31,635 bases of DNA from CAYZJV01 sp964473245. GTDB taxonomy: Bacteria > Spirochaetota > Spirochaetia > Sphaerochaetales > Sphaerochaetaceae. Position numbers and translations under genes: made by a program. This document shows, one piece after another, positions 15,198 through 23,428 of the stretch (the first letter of the stretch is position 1; every line of letters starts with the position of its first letter). Under the pieces are notes generated by a model, which was given only the letters and a program-made list of their open reading frames with translations, was not told the origin of the DNA and did not search any database. The stretch lies in assembly GCA_964473245.1 (NCBI GenBank), contig CAYYOL010000027.1:1-31635 (forward strand). Direction: 5' to 3'.

Positions 15198-16587
15198 GCG
15201 TGGCCAGTATGCGTTTATTCTCCTCAATCCCTTGCAGGGTAAGGGTGTTCATACGGTAGAACACGATAGCGCCCAAGAGGAAGAAGAGCGAGGGGATGGC
15301 AGCCATGTGGAGGCTTATGCCGAACTGTGCTGTAGGGGATGTCGGGTCCGTACCGAATCCGGTCAGGCGATGCACGAGCCAGAAAACGATTGCCTGGCTG
15401 GCGTATGAGAATCGCATGAAGAAGGCTCTGATTCCCATGAGAATACCGTCATCTCGTCGTTTGTCCGACACTACGATCGCATCTACGATATCTGCCATGG
15501 CGGGCCCCATGAATGTCCAGAAACCCCCGAATCCGAGTCCCCAGAGAGCCATCCAGACGGTGAATCCAGTCACCGAAGAGATGAACGTCATGGGGAAGGA
15601 GAACAGCGCCATCACCACAGCTGTGATCAGTAGCATCCGCTGGTTGTTTCTCAGCCGTTTAGCGAGGAACGCCCACCCAGGTATGGAGACGAGTGTTCCG
15701 AAGAGCATACCTGCAAATATGACTGTGGTCCCGCTACTTGGTACGTTGAGGATATAGTTTCCGACGTAGTGAACACTTCCGGTCATGCATATGGCTCCAG
15801 ACTGATAGAAGAACAGGAGCAGGATGAATGCAAGTAGATCGCGGTGTCGCAATGCCCGAATCATGGATGGGAAGAAGGCATGTTCCTGTTTCGATTCGGT
15901 CTTGATCAGTTCCTGCTGCTTCACGAATCGATGAATCATCTCCTTCGATTCATGAATACCCGGTATGATGAGGAGCATGCCACCAACGGTGAATGCAGCG
16001 ACTGCCCAACCGCTGGTAAGATAACTTCCTATATCGCCATAGGAGAAAAATAGGGGAGGAACGACGAATCCGGCCGCGATTCCGAGGACTCCGACTGCAG
16101 TGCTGATCGCTGCTGCCTTGGTACGGATCTGCTGAGAGCGGAACTTGTCCGGGTAGACCGATTGGTAGTTCACTTCCCAGAGAGAGTAGCAGCCATCGAA
16201 CAGACAGATAGTCAACACCATCCATATGAATACGGGAATGGGACGGGTTTGCACCCCAGCTCGCAACGATTCGGGTACAGAGAAGATTAGGACAAAGCTG
16301 AGAGCACTGAGTAGCAGACCGAGGATTATCCAGGGGAATCGACGTCCGAGCAGTCGTGAGAATGGGGCCTTTCGGTTCGTCACATAGCCGATCACAGGGT
16401 CATTCACTGCATTCCAAACGGAGTAGAGTATGGTTGCCACAGCGGCATATCCGGCAGAGAGGCCTACCTCCGTTTCGTAGAACTTGAACACGATTGCACC
16501 GAATGCGCCGGTAAGAAACTCGGCTAGGAACTTCCCAACACCGTATGAGGCCATGATTGAAACGCCCGGTTCGCCCCTCTTCTCCAT
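15187..16587 (-). CDS. GPH/MelB-family sugar:cation symporter (MFS superfamily)
   Basis: The product has 466 residues with about 12 membrane helices. Family marks are FKFYETEVGLS in the first helix region, NAVNDPVIGYVTNR after helix 2 (NDPxxG is the glycoside-pentoside-hexuronide signature), and RRFPWIILG. Such proteins import sugars or sugar acids with Na+ or H+. The substrate is not readable. GAGGAGGGG about six bases upstream fixes the ATG at 16587. It lies 93 bases behind the XRE-cupin regulator on the same strand, so the two may share a transcript; it is not closely tied to prfA, which has its own promoter. Confidence 0.85.
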   Translation of the reverse strand: MEKRGEPGVSIMASYGVGKFLAEFLTGAFGAIVFKFYETEVGLSAGYAAVATILYSVWNAVNDPVIGYVTNRKAPFSRLLGRRFPWIILGLLLSALSFVLIFSVPESLRAGVQTRPIPVFIWMVLTICLFDGCYSLWEVNYQSVYPDKFRSQQIRTKAAAISTAVGVLGIAAGFVVPPLFFSYGDIGSYLTSGWAVAAFTVGGMLLIIPGIHESKEMIHRFVKQQELIKTESKQEHAFFPSMIRALRHRDLLAFILLLFFYQSGAICMTGSVHYVGNYILNVPSSGTTVIFAGMLFGTLVSIPGWAFLAKRLRNNQRMLLITAVVMALFSFPMTFISSVTGFTVWMALWGLGFGGFWTFMGPAMADIVDAIVVSDKRRDDGILMGIRAFFMRFSYASQAIVFWLVHRLTGFGTDPTSPTAQFGISLHMAAIPSLFFLLGAIVFYRMNTLTLQGIEENKRILATLDI

Positions 16588-16680
16588 AGAGACCCCTCCT
16601 CTTTTGGATACATCATCACCATAAAAGCATGGATTGGACTGCACGACAAGAGGGTATCTCTCTTTCTGGTCCTTCAGTGC

Positions 16681-17250
16681 CTATGCCTGATTGGGCGGAT
16701 ACCTCACCACCATATGAACGACGGCGTTCGTAGCTTCGTTGTTTGCGATCGTGTGGTCGATGTCTGCGTGATAGGCGAGGAAATCCCCTTTGTGGAGTTT
16801 CGTGACATTCTCTCCTGCGGTTACGGTCACCGTCCCTTTGATCACAGTGAGAAACTCCTCGGTGTTGGAAAAATGGGCTTCGCTCGGAAGCGCGGTGTTT
16901 GGATCGAACAGGAGGAGGTAGATCTCCAGATCCCCGGCCATTTCAAGGGGGCTGAACACCTTGATGGTGACCCCATGTTCATCGGTATCGAGTTCCTTGA
17001 TGGCATCGCTTCGGTTCACAGTGAATTTTCGTTTCGGGGTTCCTGTCGTATCGAGGAGGTCGTGTAGATCGACACCTAGCCCGCGCGCAATCTTCCAGAC
17101 GGTCGCAACCGTCGGATTCACCTTGTTCGATTCTATCTGACTGAGCATAGCCTTCGAAACGCCAGACCGTTCACTGAGTACGTTCAGTGTGAGACTCCGT
17201 GCTAAGCGCAGCTTTTGAATGTTCTTACCGATCAACGGTGGATGTTCCAT
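16681..17250 (-). CDS. XRE-family transcriptional regulator with C-terminal cupin domain
   Basis: The product has 189 residues. Residues 8-65 form the helix-turn-helix (LSERSGVSKAMLSQIESNK, NPTVATVWKIARGLG). Residues 110-185 form a cupin barrel (EEFLTVIKGTVTVTAG, KGDFLAYHADIDHTI) that normally binds a small ligand. This HTH-cupin layout is common in regulators of amino acid, polyamine or sugar catabolism. GGAGC five bases upstream supports the ATG. The gene diverges from tdh-kbl, and the shared region carries a 20-bp dyad on the tdh promoter, so I infer that it controls threonine breakdown, itself and perhaps the transporter behind it. The ligand is unknown. Confidence 0.88.
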   Translation of the reverse strand: MEHPPLIGKNIQKLRLARSLTLNVLSERSGVSKAMLSQIESNKVNPTVATVWKIARGLGVDLHDLLDTTGTPKRKFTVNRSDAIKELDTDEHGVTIKVFSPLEMAGDLEIYLLLFDPNTALPSEAHFSNTEEFLTVIKGTVTVTAGENVTKLHKGDFLAYHADIDHTIANNEATNAVVHMVVRYPPNQA

Positions 17251-17266
17251 ATCTGCTCCAACTTGT

Positions 17267-17295
17267 TTGACATACTAAAATATGTTCAGTATAGT
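17267..17295 (+). promoter_or_regulatory. strong sigma70-type promoter of tdh-kbl
   Basis: TTGACA (17267-17272, perfect) and TATAGT (17290-17295, five of six) are 17 bases apart. RNA would start near 17302, giving a leader of about 80 bases before tdh. Confidence 0.7.
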
Positions 17296-17301
17296 GAACA
17301 T
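17282..17301. promoter_or_regulatory. 20-bp operator-like dyad over the tdh promoter
   Basis: ATGTTCA-GTATAG-TGAACAT has perfect seven-base arms; counting inner bases, nine of ten pairs match. It covers the -10 hexamer and the probable RNA start of tdh and lies about 30 bases from the XRE-cupin start. Its place and symmetry suit a dimeric HTH repressor, most simply the XRE-cupin protein encoded next to it. Confidence 0.6.
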
Positions 17302-17384
17302 GACCATTGTAGGACGATACATGCCAGTTGTCAAGAAAACCATGGAATCGATCCCGGTTCGTCCTGCTGAAGAGGGGTAGGTGC

Positions 17385-18359
17385 ATGAAACAGATATTGA
17401 TTACCGGTGCACTCGGACAACTCGGTTCTGAGATAGCGATCCAGTTGAGAAGAGAGTACTCGAATGCTCAGGTGATTCTCACCGATATCCGTCCCGATCC
17501 GAAGAGTGCCATCTCCGAGGGCGGTCCATACTACACGGTGGACTGTAGAGATGGAAGACAGCTGGGAGAGTTGGTCGAACGGTATCGAGTGGATACAATC
17601 TACCACTTGGCAGCGATACTCTCGGCGACTGCTGAGTCGAACCCGCAATACGCCTGGGACTGCAATATGAACGGACTGCTTACAGTTCTCGAGGTGGCTC
17701 GGGAACACCGCTGTTCGCTCTTCACCCCTTCGTCAATCGGTGCTTTCGGACCATCGACTCCGAAGAAATTCACACCGCAGGATACCGTGCAGAGACCAAC
17801 CTCCATATATGGGGTCACCAAGGTCGCTGGCGAGCTGCTCTGTGACTACTATCACCATAAGTACGATGTCGATACGAGAGGGGTTCGGTATCCTGGTATC
17901 GTCAGTAATCTGACTGTTCCAGGAGGAGGGACGACGGACTATGCCGTGGAGATCTACTATGCCGCAGTCAAACAGGGTCACTACGAGTGTCCACTGCAGG
18001 GAGACACCTATCTCGACATGATGTACATGCCCGATGCCGTGAACGCAGCAATCCAGATCATGGAAGCCGATCCGGCTCGTCTTCGGCACCGAAATGCGTT
18101 CAATGTCGGGGCAATGAGTTTCTGTCCCGAGGAACAGGCAGCCTATATTCGTACACATATTCCCAATTTCACGATAAGCTATCGGGTAGACCCGGTGCGG
18201 CAGGCGATAGCCGATTCCTGGCCCGATTGTCTGGAGGATTACGCTGCACGAGTCGAGTGGGGGTGGAAACCCTCCTATGATCTGGCAAGCATGACAGCCG
18301 ACATGCTCCAGGTGATTCGCGATCGGCATGTACGGGAGGGTGGTAGATATGATGAGTGA
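17385..18359 (+). CDS. tdh: L-threonine 3-dehydrogenase, short-chain (NAD-epimerase-like) type
   Basis: The product has 324 residues. It is the SDR-type enzyme, not the zinc-dependent medium-chain type of E. coli. The NAD motif is ITGALGQLGSEIA (residues 5-17). The catalytic set is TPSSIGAFG and Y-x3-K in PTSIYGVTK. PGGGTTDYAVEIYY and YLDMMYMPDAVNAA are typical of the threonine dehydrogenase branch. It oxidises L-threonine to 2-amino-3-oxobutyrate, which the next gene product cleaves. GAGGGG about eight bases upstream supports the ATG at 17385. Its end overlaps kbl by 11 bases. Confidence 0.93.
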   Translation: MKQILITGALGQLGSEIAIQLRREYSNAQVILTDIRPDPKSAISEGGPYYTVDCRDGRQLGELVERYRVDTIYHLAAILSATAESNPQYAWDCNMNGLLTVLEVAREHRCSLFTPSSIGAFGPSTPKKFTPQDTVQRPTSIYGVTKVAGELLCDYYHHKYDVDTRGVRYPGIVSNLTVPGGGTTDYAVEIYYAAVKQGHYECPLQGDTYLDMMYMPDAVNAAIQIMEADPARLRHRNAFNVGAMSFCPEEQAAYIRTHIPNFTISYRVDPVRQAIADSWPDCLEDYAARVEWGWKPSYDLASMTADMLQVIRDRHVREGGRYDE

Positions 18360-19548
18360 CACACTCTACACGGAATTGAAAACGTTCGTATCCGAGCTTC
18401 ATGAACAGGGACTCTATAAACAGGAGCGAATTCTGGAGAGTCCGCAGCAAGCGGTGATCACGGTAAATGGAAGGCAGGTGCTGAACTTCTGTGCGAACAA
18501 CTATCTTGGACTCAGTGATGATCGGTCTGTGGTGGAGGCTGCGTCCAAGGCGATGGAACAGTGGGGGTATGGGCTCTCGTCTGTACGGTTCATCTGCGGA
18601 ACACAGACGATCCACAAGGAGCTCGAGCGGAAGATGAGCGATTTCCTGCGAACCGAGGATACGATTCTCTTCTCAAGCTGCTTCGACGCGAACGGTGCGG
18701 TGTTCGAACCACTGCTCGATGGGCAGGATGCGATTCTCAGCGATGCTCTGAATCATGCATCGATCATCGATGGTGTTCGCTTGTGCAAAGCCAATCGATA
18801 TCGGTATGCACACAGTGATATGCAGGAGCTTGAAGAGCAACTCAAAGATGCTCAGCAGTATCGGCGGCGGTTGATCGTGACCGATGGTGTGTTCTCCATG
18901 GATGGTGATATCGCCGACCTTCGTACGATCTGTGCACTTGCAGAGAAGTATCAGGCGCTTGTCATGGTAGACGATTCCCACGCAACCGGCTATATCGGAT
19001 CGACGGGTCGAGGCACTGTTGAACTGTGCAATGTAGAGGGGCGTGTCGATATCATCAGTACGACGTTCGGGAAAGCTCTCGGTGGGGCAAGCGGAGGGTG
19101 TATAAGTGGAAGAGCTCCTATCATAGAGCTTCTGCGACAACGGGCACGTCCCTATCTATTCAGTAATACACTCGCCCCAGCGATTGCCGGAGGTACATTG
19201 CAGGTGCTCGAATTGCTTTCCCATGATAATCCCTACCGGGAGCAGACCATGAAGCGAGCACAGCTGTTCAGACAACTCATGCACGATGCAGGATTCGACC
19301 TCGTCCCTGGCGAGACGGCGATTGTACCGGTCATGCTCTACGATGAGCCAAAAGCGGTCGCCATGGCCGATGCACTACTTGAGGAGGGGATCTATGTGAT
19401 CGGATTCTGTTATCCCGTGGTGCCGAAAGGGAGAGCGAGGATCAGAGTGCAACTGTCAGCAGCACATAGTGTGGAGGATATCGAGGCGGCGGTAGAGGCG
19501 TTCATACGAGTCAGAGCCTCTATGGGGGCAGGTCCTCATCGGGGATAG
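18349..19548 (+). CDS. kbl: 2-amino-3-ketobutyrate CoA ligase (glycine C-acetyltransferase)
   Basis: The product has 399 residues, against 398 in E. coli. It is a PLP enzyme of the alpha-oxoamine synthase family that splits 2-amino-3-oxobutyrate with CoA into glycine and acetyl-CoA. Seen are FCANNYLGLSDD, YGLSSVRFICGTQTIHKELE, the cofactor aspartate in VMVDDSHATGYIG, and the PLP lysine in TTFGKALGGASGG. GGGAGGG eight bases before the ATG at 18349 sets the start; ATG at 18352 is also possible. Coupling with tdh makes the unstable intermediate pass directly between the two. The last 13 bases overlap the end of the convergent sbcB. Confidence 0.95.
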   Translation: MMSDTLYTELKTFVSELHEQGLYKQERILESPQQAVITVNGRQVLNFCANNYLGLSDDRSVVEAASKAMEQWGYGLSSVRFICGTQTIHKELERKMSDFLRTEDTILFSSCFDANGAVFEPLLDGQDAILSDALNHASIIDGVRLCKANRYRYAHSDMQELEEQLKDAQQYRRRLIVTDGVFSMDGDIADLRTICALAEKYQALVMVDDSHATGYIGSTGRGTVELCNVEGRVDIISTTFGKALGGASGGCISGRAPIIELLRQRARPYLFSNTLAPAIAGGTLQVLELLSHDNPYREQTMKRAQLFRQLMHDAGFDLVPGETAIVPVMLYDEPKAVAMADALLEEGIYVIGFCYPVVPKGRARIRVQLSAAHSVEDIEAAVEAFIRVRASMGAGPHRG

Positions 19549-21134
19549 GGGATGCCGATCCGCTCACAGAGTGCTCTTCCCCACTGTTCGAGACTTGCCA
19601 TCACCTGCTTCTCCTTGGGATCGGTCTCTTTGGACTCCATCCGCTCAGCGACCTTTCTTGCAAAGAACTGGAGGTTCACGATGGTCTTTCCAGGTGGGTT
19701 GTACAGCCTCTCTGCACAGAAACTCTTCCACCGGGCCCGTTGTTCGTCATCCAACGATTCGGGCCAGTTTCTACAAAGGTATCGCCAAAGCATCTCGTAC
19801 GCACGCGGATCGTCGAAATTGAATCGTCTTTTCCAGAGATCTTCCGGTTTTGCGTTTCGAATCTCAGTGAATCGATGCGCATCGGCGTTGTTGAAGAACC
19901 GTTGGTAGATGGACAGATCGACATCCTCGATTGTGGGATACTCTTCGAGGTCTGCGGCCTTTCTCACATGAGCTGCAACCACAGGGTGCTCGACCAACTG
20001 CTTTCTGTGCTGCTCACACCGATCCATATCTATGCCCAATCGAAAGAGAATATCGGGCTCTTCGTTCACGATGCTCATGGGAGAGATGAAAGGTGATTTG
20101 TTGATCGATATCCTGTGCAGCCCAGGGACTCTGAGTAGTCTCTCCGATGCAGAAGCGACTCTCGGCAGATTTGCCAGCAAGTCTGCAGCTTCGGTCAGAG
20201 CACTAGTCGTCTCTTTGAGCGATTCAGCCAGATTCGTCTCCTGCTGCAGTGCTTTTCGTCCCCGTTGTGCTATCGTACGGAACTGTTCTTCGGTCTCACG
20301 AATCGCTTCTAGCTCTCCGAACGCCTGTGAGGCGGAGATGAGCAGTGATGGATCGTGTCTGAGATCGAAGACGAAGATCGTGTTGGTGTTTTTCGTTCCT
20401 GTGGTGATGGGGATGACAATCGTTGAGCACCCCTCGACTCGAGTAAACTCGGCAGCGGTATAGATGACCGGCGTTCCGAATGGTGTGCTGAGTTTCCGTT
20501 TCACCTGCTGCTTGTCCCTCAGGCCAAGGTAGTAACTGAACAGTTTCGGTTGTCTGAACTTGATCAATCTAGCAAGTTCCAACGTCGCCCAGACGTCGCT
20601 CATGGCATCGTGTGCTTGCTCATGAGCGATCCCATTGGCTTCGGTGAGATCGGTGAGCTTGAATGAGGGGCGTCCTGAATCGGGTTTCACCGGCCAGACG
20701 ATTCTATTTGGCCGTAGATCATGAGCTGCTCTGACCAGATCGAGGATATCCCATCGAGAGCGTCCTTCGCTGTATTCTCGTTGATATGGGTCGAAGAAGT
20801 TCCTGAACAGCGCGTTTCTGATAAACTCATCGTCGAATCGAATCGTGTTATAGCCTACCGCACAGGTTCCTGGTTCACTGAACAGTGCGTTGATCCGTGC
20901 TATGAATTCCTGTTCAGGCAACCCCTTCTCTTCCACTTCCTGCGGAGTTATGCCGGTAACGGCGCACGAGAGCGGATCGGGCAGGTAGTCGTCTGAGAGT
21001 TTGCAGTAGAGAATCACCGGTTCTTCGATAACCTGGAGGTGAGAGTCCGTTCTCACACCCGCAAATTGAGCAATTCGATCGTACCGGGAGTCCAGTCCGA
21101 AGGTTTCCAGATCGTACCAGAAGAAAGTTTCCAT
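19536..21134 (-). CDS. sbcB: exodeoxyribonuclease I (SbcB family)
   Basis: The product has about 532 residues; E. coli ExoI has 475. The DEDDh exonuclease domain opens with FFWYDLETFGLD (Asp8, Glu10) and QFAGVRTD, continues with VGYNTIRFDDEF, and closes with EQAHDAMSDVWAT (His and Asp). The ExoI SH3-like and C-terminal helical domains follow. It degrades single-stranded DNA 3' to 5' and acts in recombination and mismatch repair. The enzyme is best known from gamma-proteobacteria, so its presence here may reflect transfer. The start is uncertain: ATG codons lie at 21149, 21143 and 21134, and GAGGA eight bases before the last favours it. It interacts with SSB in other bacteria; a probable ssb gene starts at 31607. 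Confidence 0.9.
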   Translation of the reverse strand: METFFWYDLETFGLDSRYDRIAQFAGVRTDSHLQVIEEPVILYCKLSDDYLPDPLSCAVTGITPQEVEEKGLPEQEFIARINALFSEPGTCAVGYNTIRFDDEFIRNALFRNFFDPYQREYSEGRSRWDILDLVRAAHDLRPNRIVWPVKPDSGRPSFKLTDLTEANGIAHEQAHDAMSDVWATLELARLIKFRQPKLFSYYLGLRDKQQVKRKLSTPFGTPVIYTAAEFTRVEGCSTIVIPITTGTKNTNTIFVFDLRHDPSLLISASQAFGELEAIRETEEQFRTIAQRGRKALQQETNLAESLKETTSALTEAADLLANLPRVASASERLLRVPGLHRISINKSPFISPMSIVNEEPDILFRLGIDMDRCEQHRKQLVEHPVVAAHVRKAADLEEYPTIEDVDLSIYQRFFNNADAHRFTEIRNAKPEDLWKRRFNFDDPRAYEMLWRYLCRNWPESLDDEQRARWKSFCAERLYNPPGKTIVNLQFFARKVAERMESKETDPKEKQVMASLEQWGRALCERIGIPYPR

Positions 21135-21168
21135 CCGTTTCATCCTCATAATGTACCACAGAGCTTCC

Positions 21169-21192
21169 CTATTTCACAGGGGATACCTCCTT
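21169..21192 (-). other. Shine-Dalgarno plus three-codon minigene in the sbcB leader
   Basis: On the minus strand a perfect AAGGAGGT (complement of 21185-21192) is followed after seven bases by GTG-AAA-TAG (complement of 21169-21177). This is a near-ideal ribosome site serving a two-residue peptide about 35 bases before the sbcB start. It may be chance. Confidence 0.25.
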
Positions 21193-21208
21193 CTTTACCC
21201 TGGAGGTC
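21185..21208. repeat. inverted repeat pairing a ribosome site with its complement on both strands
   Basis: ACCTCC (21185-21190) and GGAGGT (21203-21208) are exact inverted copies 12 bases apart. Read on either strand, one copy is a Shine-Dalgarno site and the other its complement, so RNA from either direction could hide its own ribosome site. The layout repeats that seen at 43-71. Confidence 0.4.
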
Positions 21209-21216
21209 TCTTGGAA

Positions 21217-21312
21217 GTGAACTCCGATCACATAGGCAAGATGGCGAGATTTCAGGAGTGTTTGACCGGTGATATGCTGGTATGTACCCGCATAATATGG
21301 TATCTGTTATGA
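21217..21312 (+). CDS. possible 31-residue leader peptide upstream of the exported protein gene
   Basis: A GTG at 21217 lies eight bases after GGAGGT (21203-21208) and opens a 31-codon frame that closes with TGA at 21310-21312. The next gene starts four bases later at 21317 and has no ribosome site of its own, so reinitiation after this frame would explain its translation. The peptide has no recognisable similarity; its last residues are hydrophobic (RIIWYLL). It could be a chance frame. Confidence 0.3.
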   Translation: MNSDHIGKMARFQECLTGDMLVCTRIIWYLL

Positions 21313-21316
21313 ACAT

Positions 21317-22030
21317 ATGGATACGAATGTGCGTCAGATCCTACGAATGTGGATATCTCTACTGGTTCTGCTACCGATTCTCAGTGGACCGTTGCATGCA
21401 GCTTTGGGATACAAGGGAGGCATGACTGCCGATGTGCCACAGCCCCAGGAGGTAAAGGTGGCGCTTCAGTCAGTACTCGTTGCAGCTGCAGCGACTACCG
21501 CGGCTCAGAATCTCGACTCACCTATCACATTCAGCGAAGCGAAATTCATCTCCGATGCGAGTTTCGCCAATTTCTCACTCACCTTGGATCGGGCAGATAT
21601 CGGCTACCTGAGGAGAATTGTGTTGGAGAGTCCCCCTCCTGCACCTCGGCAGATGGGTTTTCTCGAAGCTCTGTTTACCAGTGTGGTCAGAATCATGCCC
21701 GACTACTACCGGATGATCGAGTATCTCAGACCGCAGGCATTGTTTGAGGGTGAAGTGATTCTCAGCGGTGTGGTGGAGGCCCTGAGGCTCTCTTCTCCCT
21801 ATCCATTCAGATACGAGGGGAGGGGTGAAGTACTCGTCGATGGCCAACGATTCACGAGGCCGTTTATCCTCGACTTCTCATTCGTGATTCCCCTCGAAGG
21901 CCCAGCAGGATCGGCGATCATTCCCCTTACCGTACACGCGAATGGTTTGGATTACCTGGAGGTGGCGCAGTCACTCTTCCCACTTCCTGCTGGCGTGGAT
22001 AGTGCTGATCTGTTGAAGCGGATTCTCTGA
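21317..22030 (+). CDS. exported protein of unknown function
   Basis: The product has 237 residues. Residues 1-28 look like a signal peptide (RMWISLLVLLPILSG, likely cut after LHA). The mature part holds an alanine-rich helix (VLVAAAATTAAQNLD), then mostly beta structure (FSEAKFISDASFANFSLTLD, EGEVILSGVVEALRLSS, FTRPFILDFSFVIPLEG). There are no cysteines and no further membrane spans. I do not recognise the family; the pattern resembles small periplasmic beta-rich proteins. No Shine-Dalgarno site precedes the ATG, and a short frame with a good site ends four bases upstream. It is divergent from sbcB, and hexokinase follows from its own promoter. Confidence 0.72.
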   Translation: MDTNVRQILRMWISLLVLLPILSGPLHAALGYKGGMTADVPQPQEVKVALQSVLVAAAATTAAQNLDSPITFSEAKFISDASFANFSLTLDRADIGYLRRIVLESPPPAPRQMGFLEALFTSVVRIMPDYYRMIEYLRPQALFEGEVILSGVVEALRLSSPYPFRYEGRGEVLVDGQRFTRPFILDFSFVIPLEGPAGSAIIPLTVHANGLDYLEVAQSLFPLPAGVDSADLLKRIL

Positions 22031-22059
22031 TCCACACCGACAACTTCTCACATCTTAAC

Positions 22060-22088
22060 TGGACAGATACCATCCTCTAGCCTAGAAT
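22060..22088 (+). promoter_or_regulatory. promoter of the hexokinase gene
   Basis: TGGACA (22060-22065) and TAGAAT (22083-22088) are exactly 17 bases apart and each matches five of six consensus bases. RNA would start near 22095, about 23 bases before the ATG. Confidence 0.6.
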
Positions 22089-22117
22089 AGGAGCACCATC
22101 ACCTGCCGGGGGCCGCC

Positions 22118-23428
22118 ATGAAACACACAGTGTCACGTACAGAATCTTTCTTGCAAGAGTGGAGTATTGCACCTGAGACCATAGATATGCAGGAGTGTTG
22201 CGACAACTTTCTTCAGGAAATGGAGATTGGGCTTGAGGCGAAAGGAGCTGGGTCTCTAGCCATGATTCCGACCTATACGCAGGCAGATAATATCATAGAA
22301 CCAGGGAGAAAGGTGATTGTCCTGGATGCAGGAGGGACCAATTTCCGCACCTGTGTAGTCACCTTCGATGAGCAACTTCGTCCGACGATAGACTCGTTCC
22401 ACAAAAGCGGCATGCCGGGTGTACATAGGGAGGTCTCTGCAAAGGAGTTCTTTTCGACCCTTGCAGACCAGGTCGAACCATTGCTGGATCAGAGTGATTC
22501 GATCGGTTTTTGTTTCTCCTACGCTGCGGAGATCACCGAGGAGCACGACGGCATTCCACTCGTGTTCTCAAAGGAGATCAAGGCTCCTGAAGTGATCGGT
22601 ATGCCTGTGGGCAAGTCGCTTCTTGATGAACTGGCACGGAGAGGTCATGATGTGTCGAGAAAGCGAGTTGCAGTGGTGAACGACACGGTTGCCACGCTCC
22701 TTGCCGGGAAGACCTCGACGGGAGTCTCCCCATACGATGGCTATATCGGGTTCATCCTCGGTACCGGTACGAACACCGCCTATGTGGAGAAGAATGAACG
22801 GATTGGGAAATTGCCGGAGAAGCGTGGTGGTAACCAGATCATCAATGTCGAGTCCGGCAACTACGATTTGATACCGGGAGAACTTGATCGTCGGTTCATC
22901 AACAGCACCAAACAACCGGAGAACTACCACTTCGAGAAGATGATCAGCGGGGCCTATCTCGGAGCGTTCAGCCAAGTGGTAATTGAGGAGGCCATTGCCG
23001 AGAGAATCCTCTCTGAGGAGTTCGCAGAACGGTTCATCACGAAAGCTCCACTGAACACGACCCGGATGAGTCACTATCTGGAAATGCCACACAATGTGGA
23101 CTACGACCTCGTCTCATGTATAACGAACGAGTCAGATGGTGTCGCTCTCTATCTGATACTCGATGCCATCATAGCCCGTGCTGCGAAATTGACGGCGGTG
23201 AACCTCAGCGCTGCGGTGATCAAATCATCGGCAGGTGCGAATCCGCGCTATCCGGTGTGCATCAATGCAGATGGGACAACCTACTACAAGACAGAGAATC
23301 TCCCGCGGTACACTGAACAGTATGTGACCGAGTTCCTGCAGCGAAAACACCATCGGTTCGTCAAGTTTGTCCATATCGATGATTCACCGACCATTGGAGC
23401 TGCTGTAGCTGGTCTGTCACGACTGTGA
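22118..23428 (+). CDS. hxk: hexokinase, eukaryotic-type two-domain family
   Basis: The product has 436 residues, matching a single eukaryotic-type hexokinase unit rather than a bacterial ROK glucokinase (about 320). ATP-binding motifs are VIVLDAGGTNFRT near residue 70 and FILGTGTNTAYVE near 213. VAVVNDTVATLLAG near 188 carries the catalytic Asp, and IGAAVAGL closes the C-terminus. It phosphorylates glucose or related hexoses with ATP at the entry of glycolysis. This family is known in spirochaetes, for example Treponema, and is rare in other bacteria. GGGGG lies a few bases before the ATG. Its end overlaps the convergent phosphohexomutase gene by 12 bases. Confidence 0.9.
   Translation: MKHTVSRTESFLQEWSIAPETIDMQECCDNFLQEMEIGLEAKGAGSLAMIPTYTQADNIIEPGRKVIVLDAGGTNFRTCVVTFDEQLRPTIDSFHKSGMPGVHREVSAKEFFSTLADQVEPLLDQSDSIGFCFSYAAEITEEHDGIPLVFSKEIKAPEVIGMPVGKSLLDELARRGHDVSRKRVAVVNDTVATLLAGKTSTGVSPYDGYIGFILGTGTNTAYVEKNERIGKLPEKRGGNQIINVESGNYDLIPGELDRRFINSTKQPENYHFEKMISGAYLGAFSQVVIEEAIAERILSEEFAERFITKAPLNTTRMSHYLEMPHNVDYDLVSCITNESDGVALYLILDAIIARAAKLTAVNLSAAVIKSSAGANPRYPVCINADGTTYYKTENLPRYTEQYVTEFLQRKHHRFVKFVHIDDSPTIGAAVAGLSRL

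Noticed and set aside
17733..18615. Minus-strand frames opposite tdh and kbl
   Set aside because: His/Cys-rich shadow translations without starts that have ribosome sites.
21262..21296. Promoter from TTGACC (21262-21267) for the exported protein gene
   Set aside because: The base run 17 later is TACCCG, and the nearby CATAAT is 23 bases away; neither spacing nor match is adequate.
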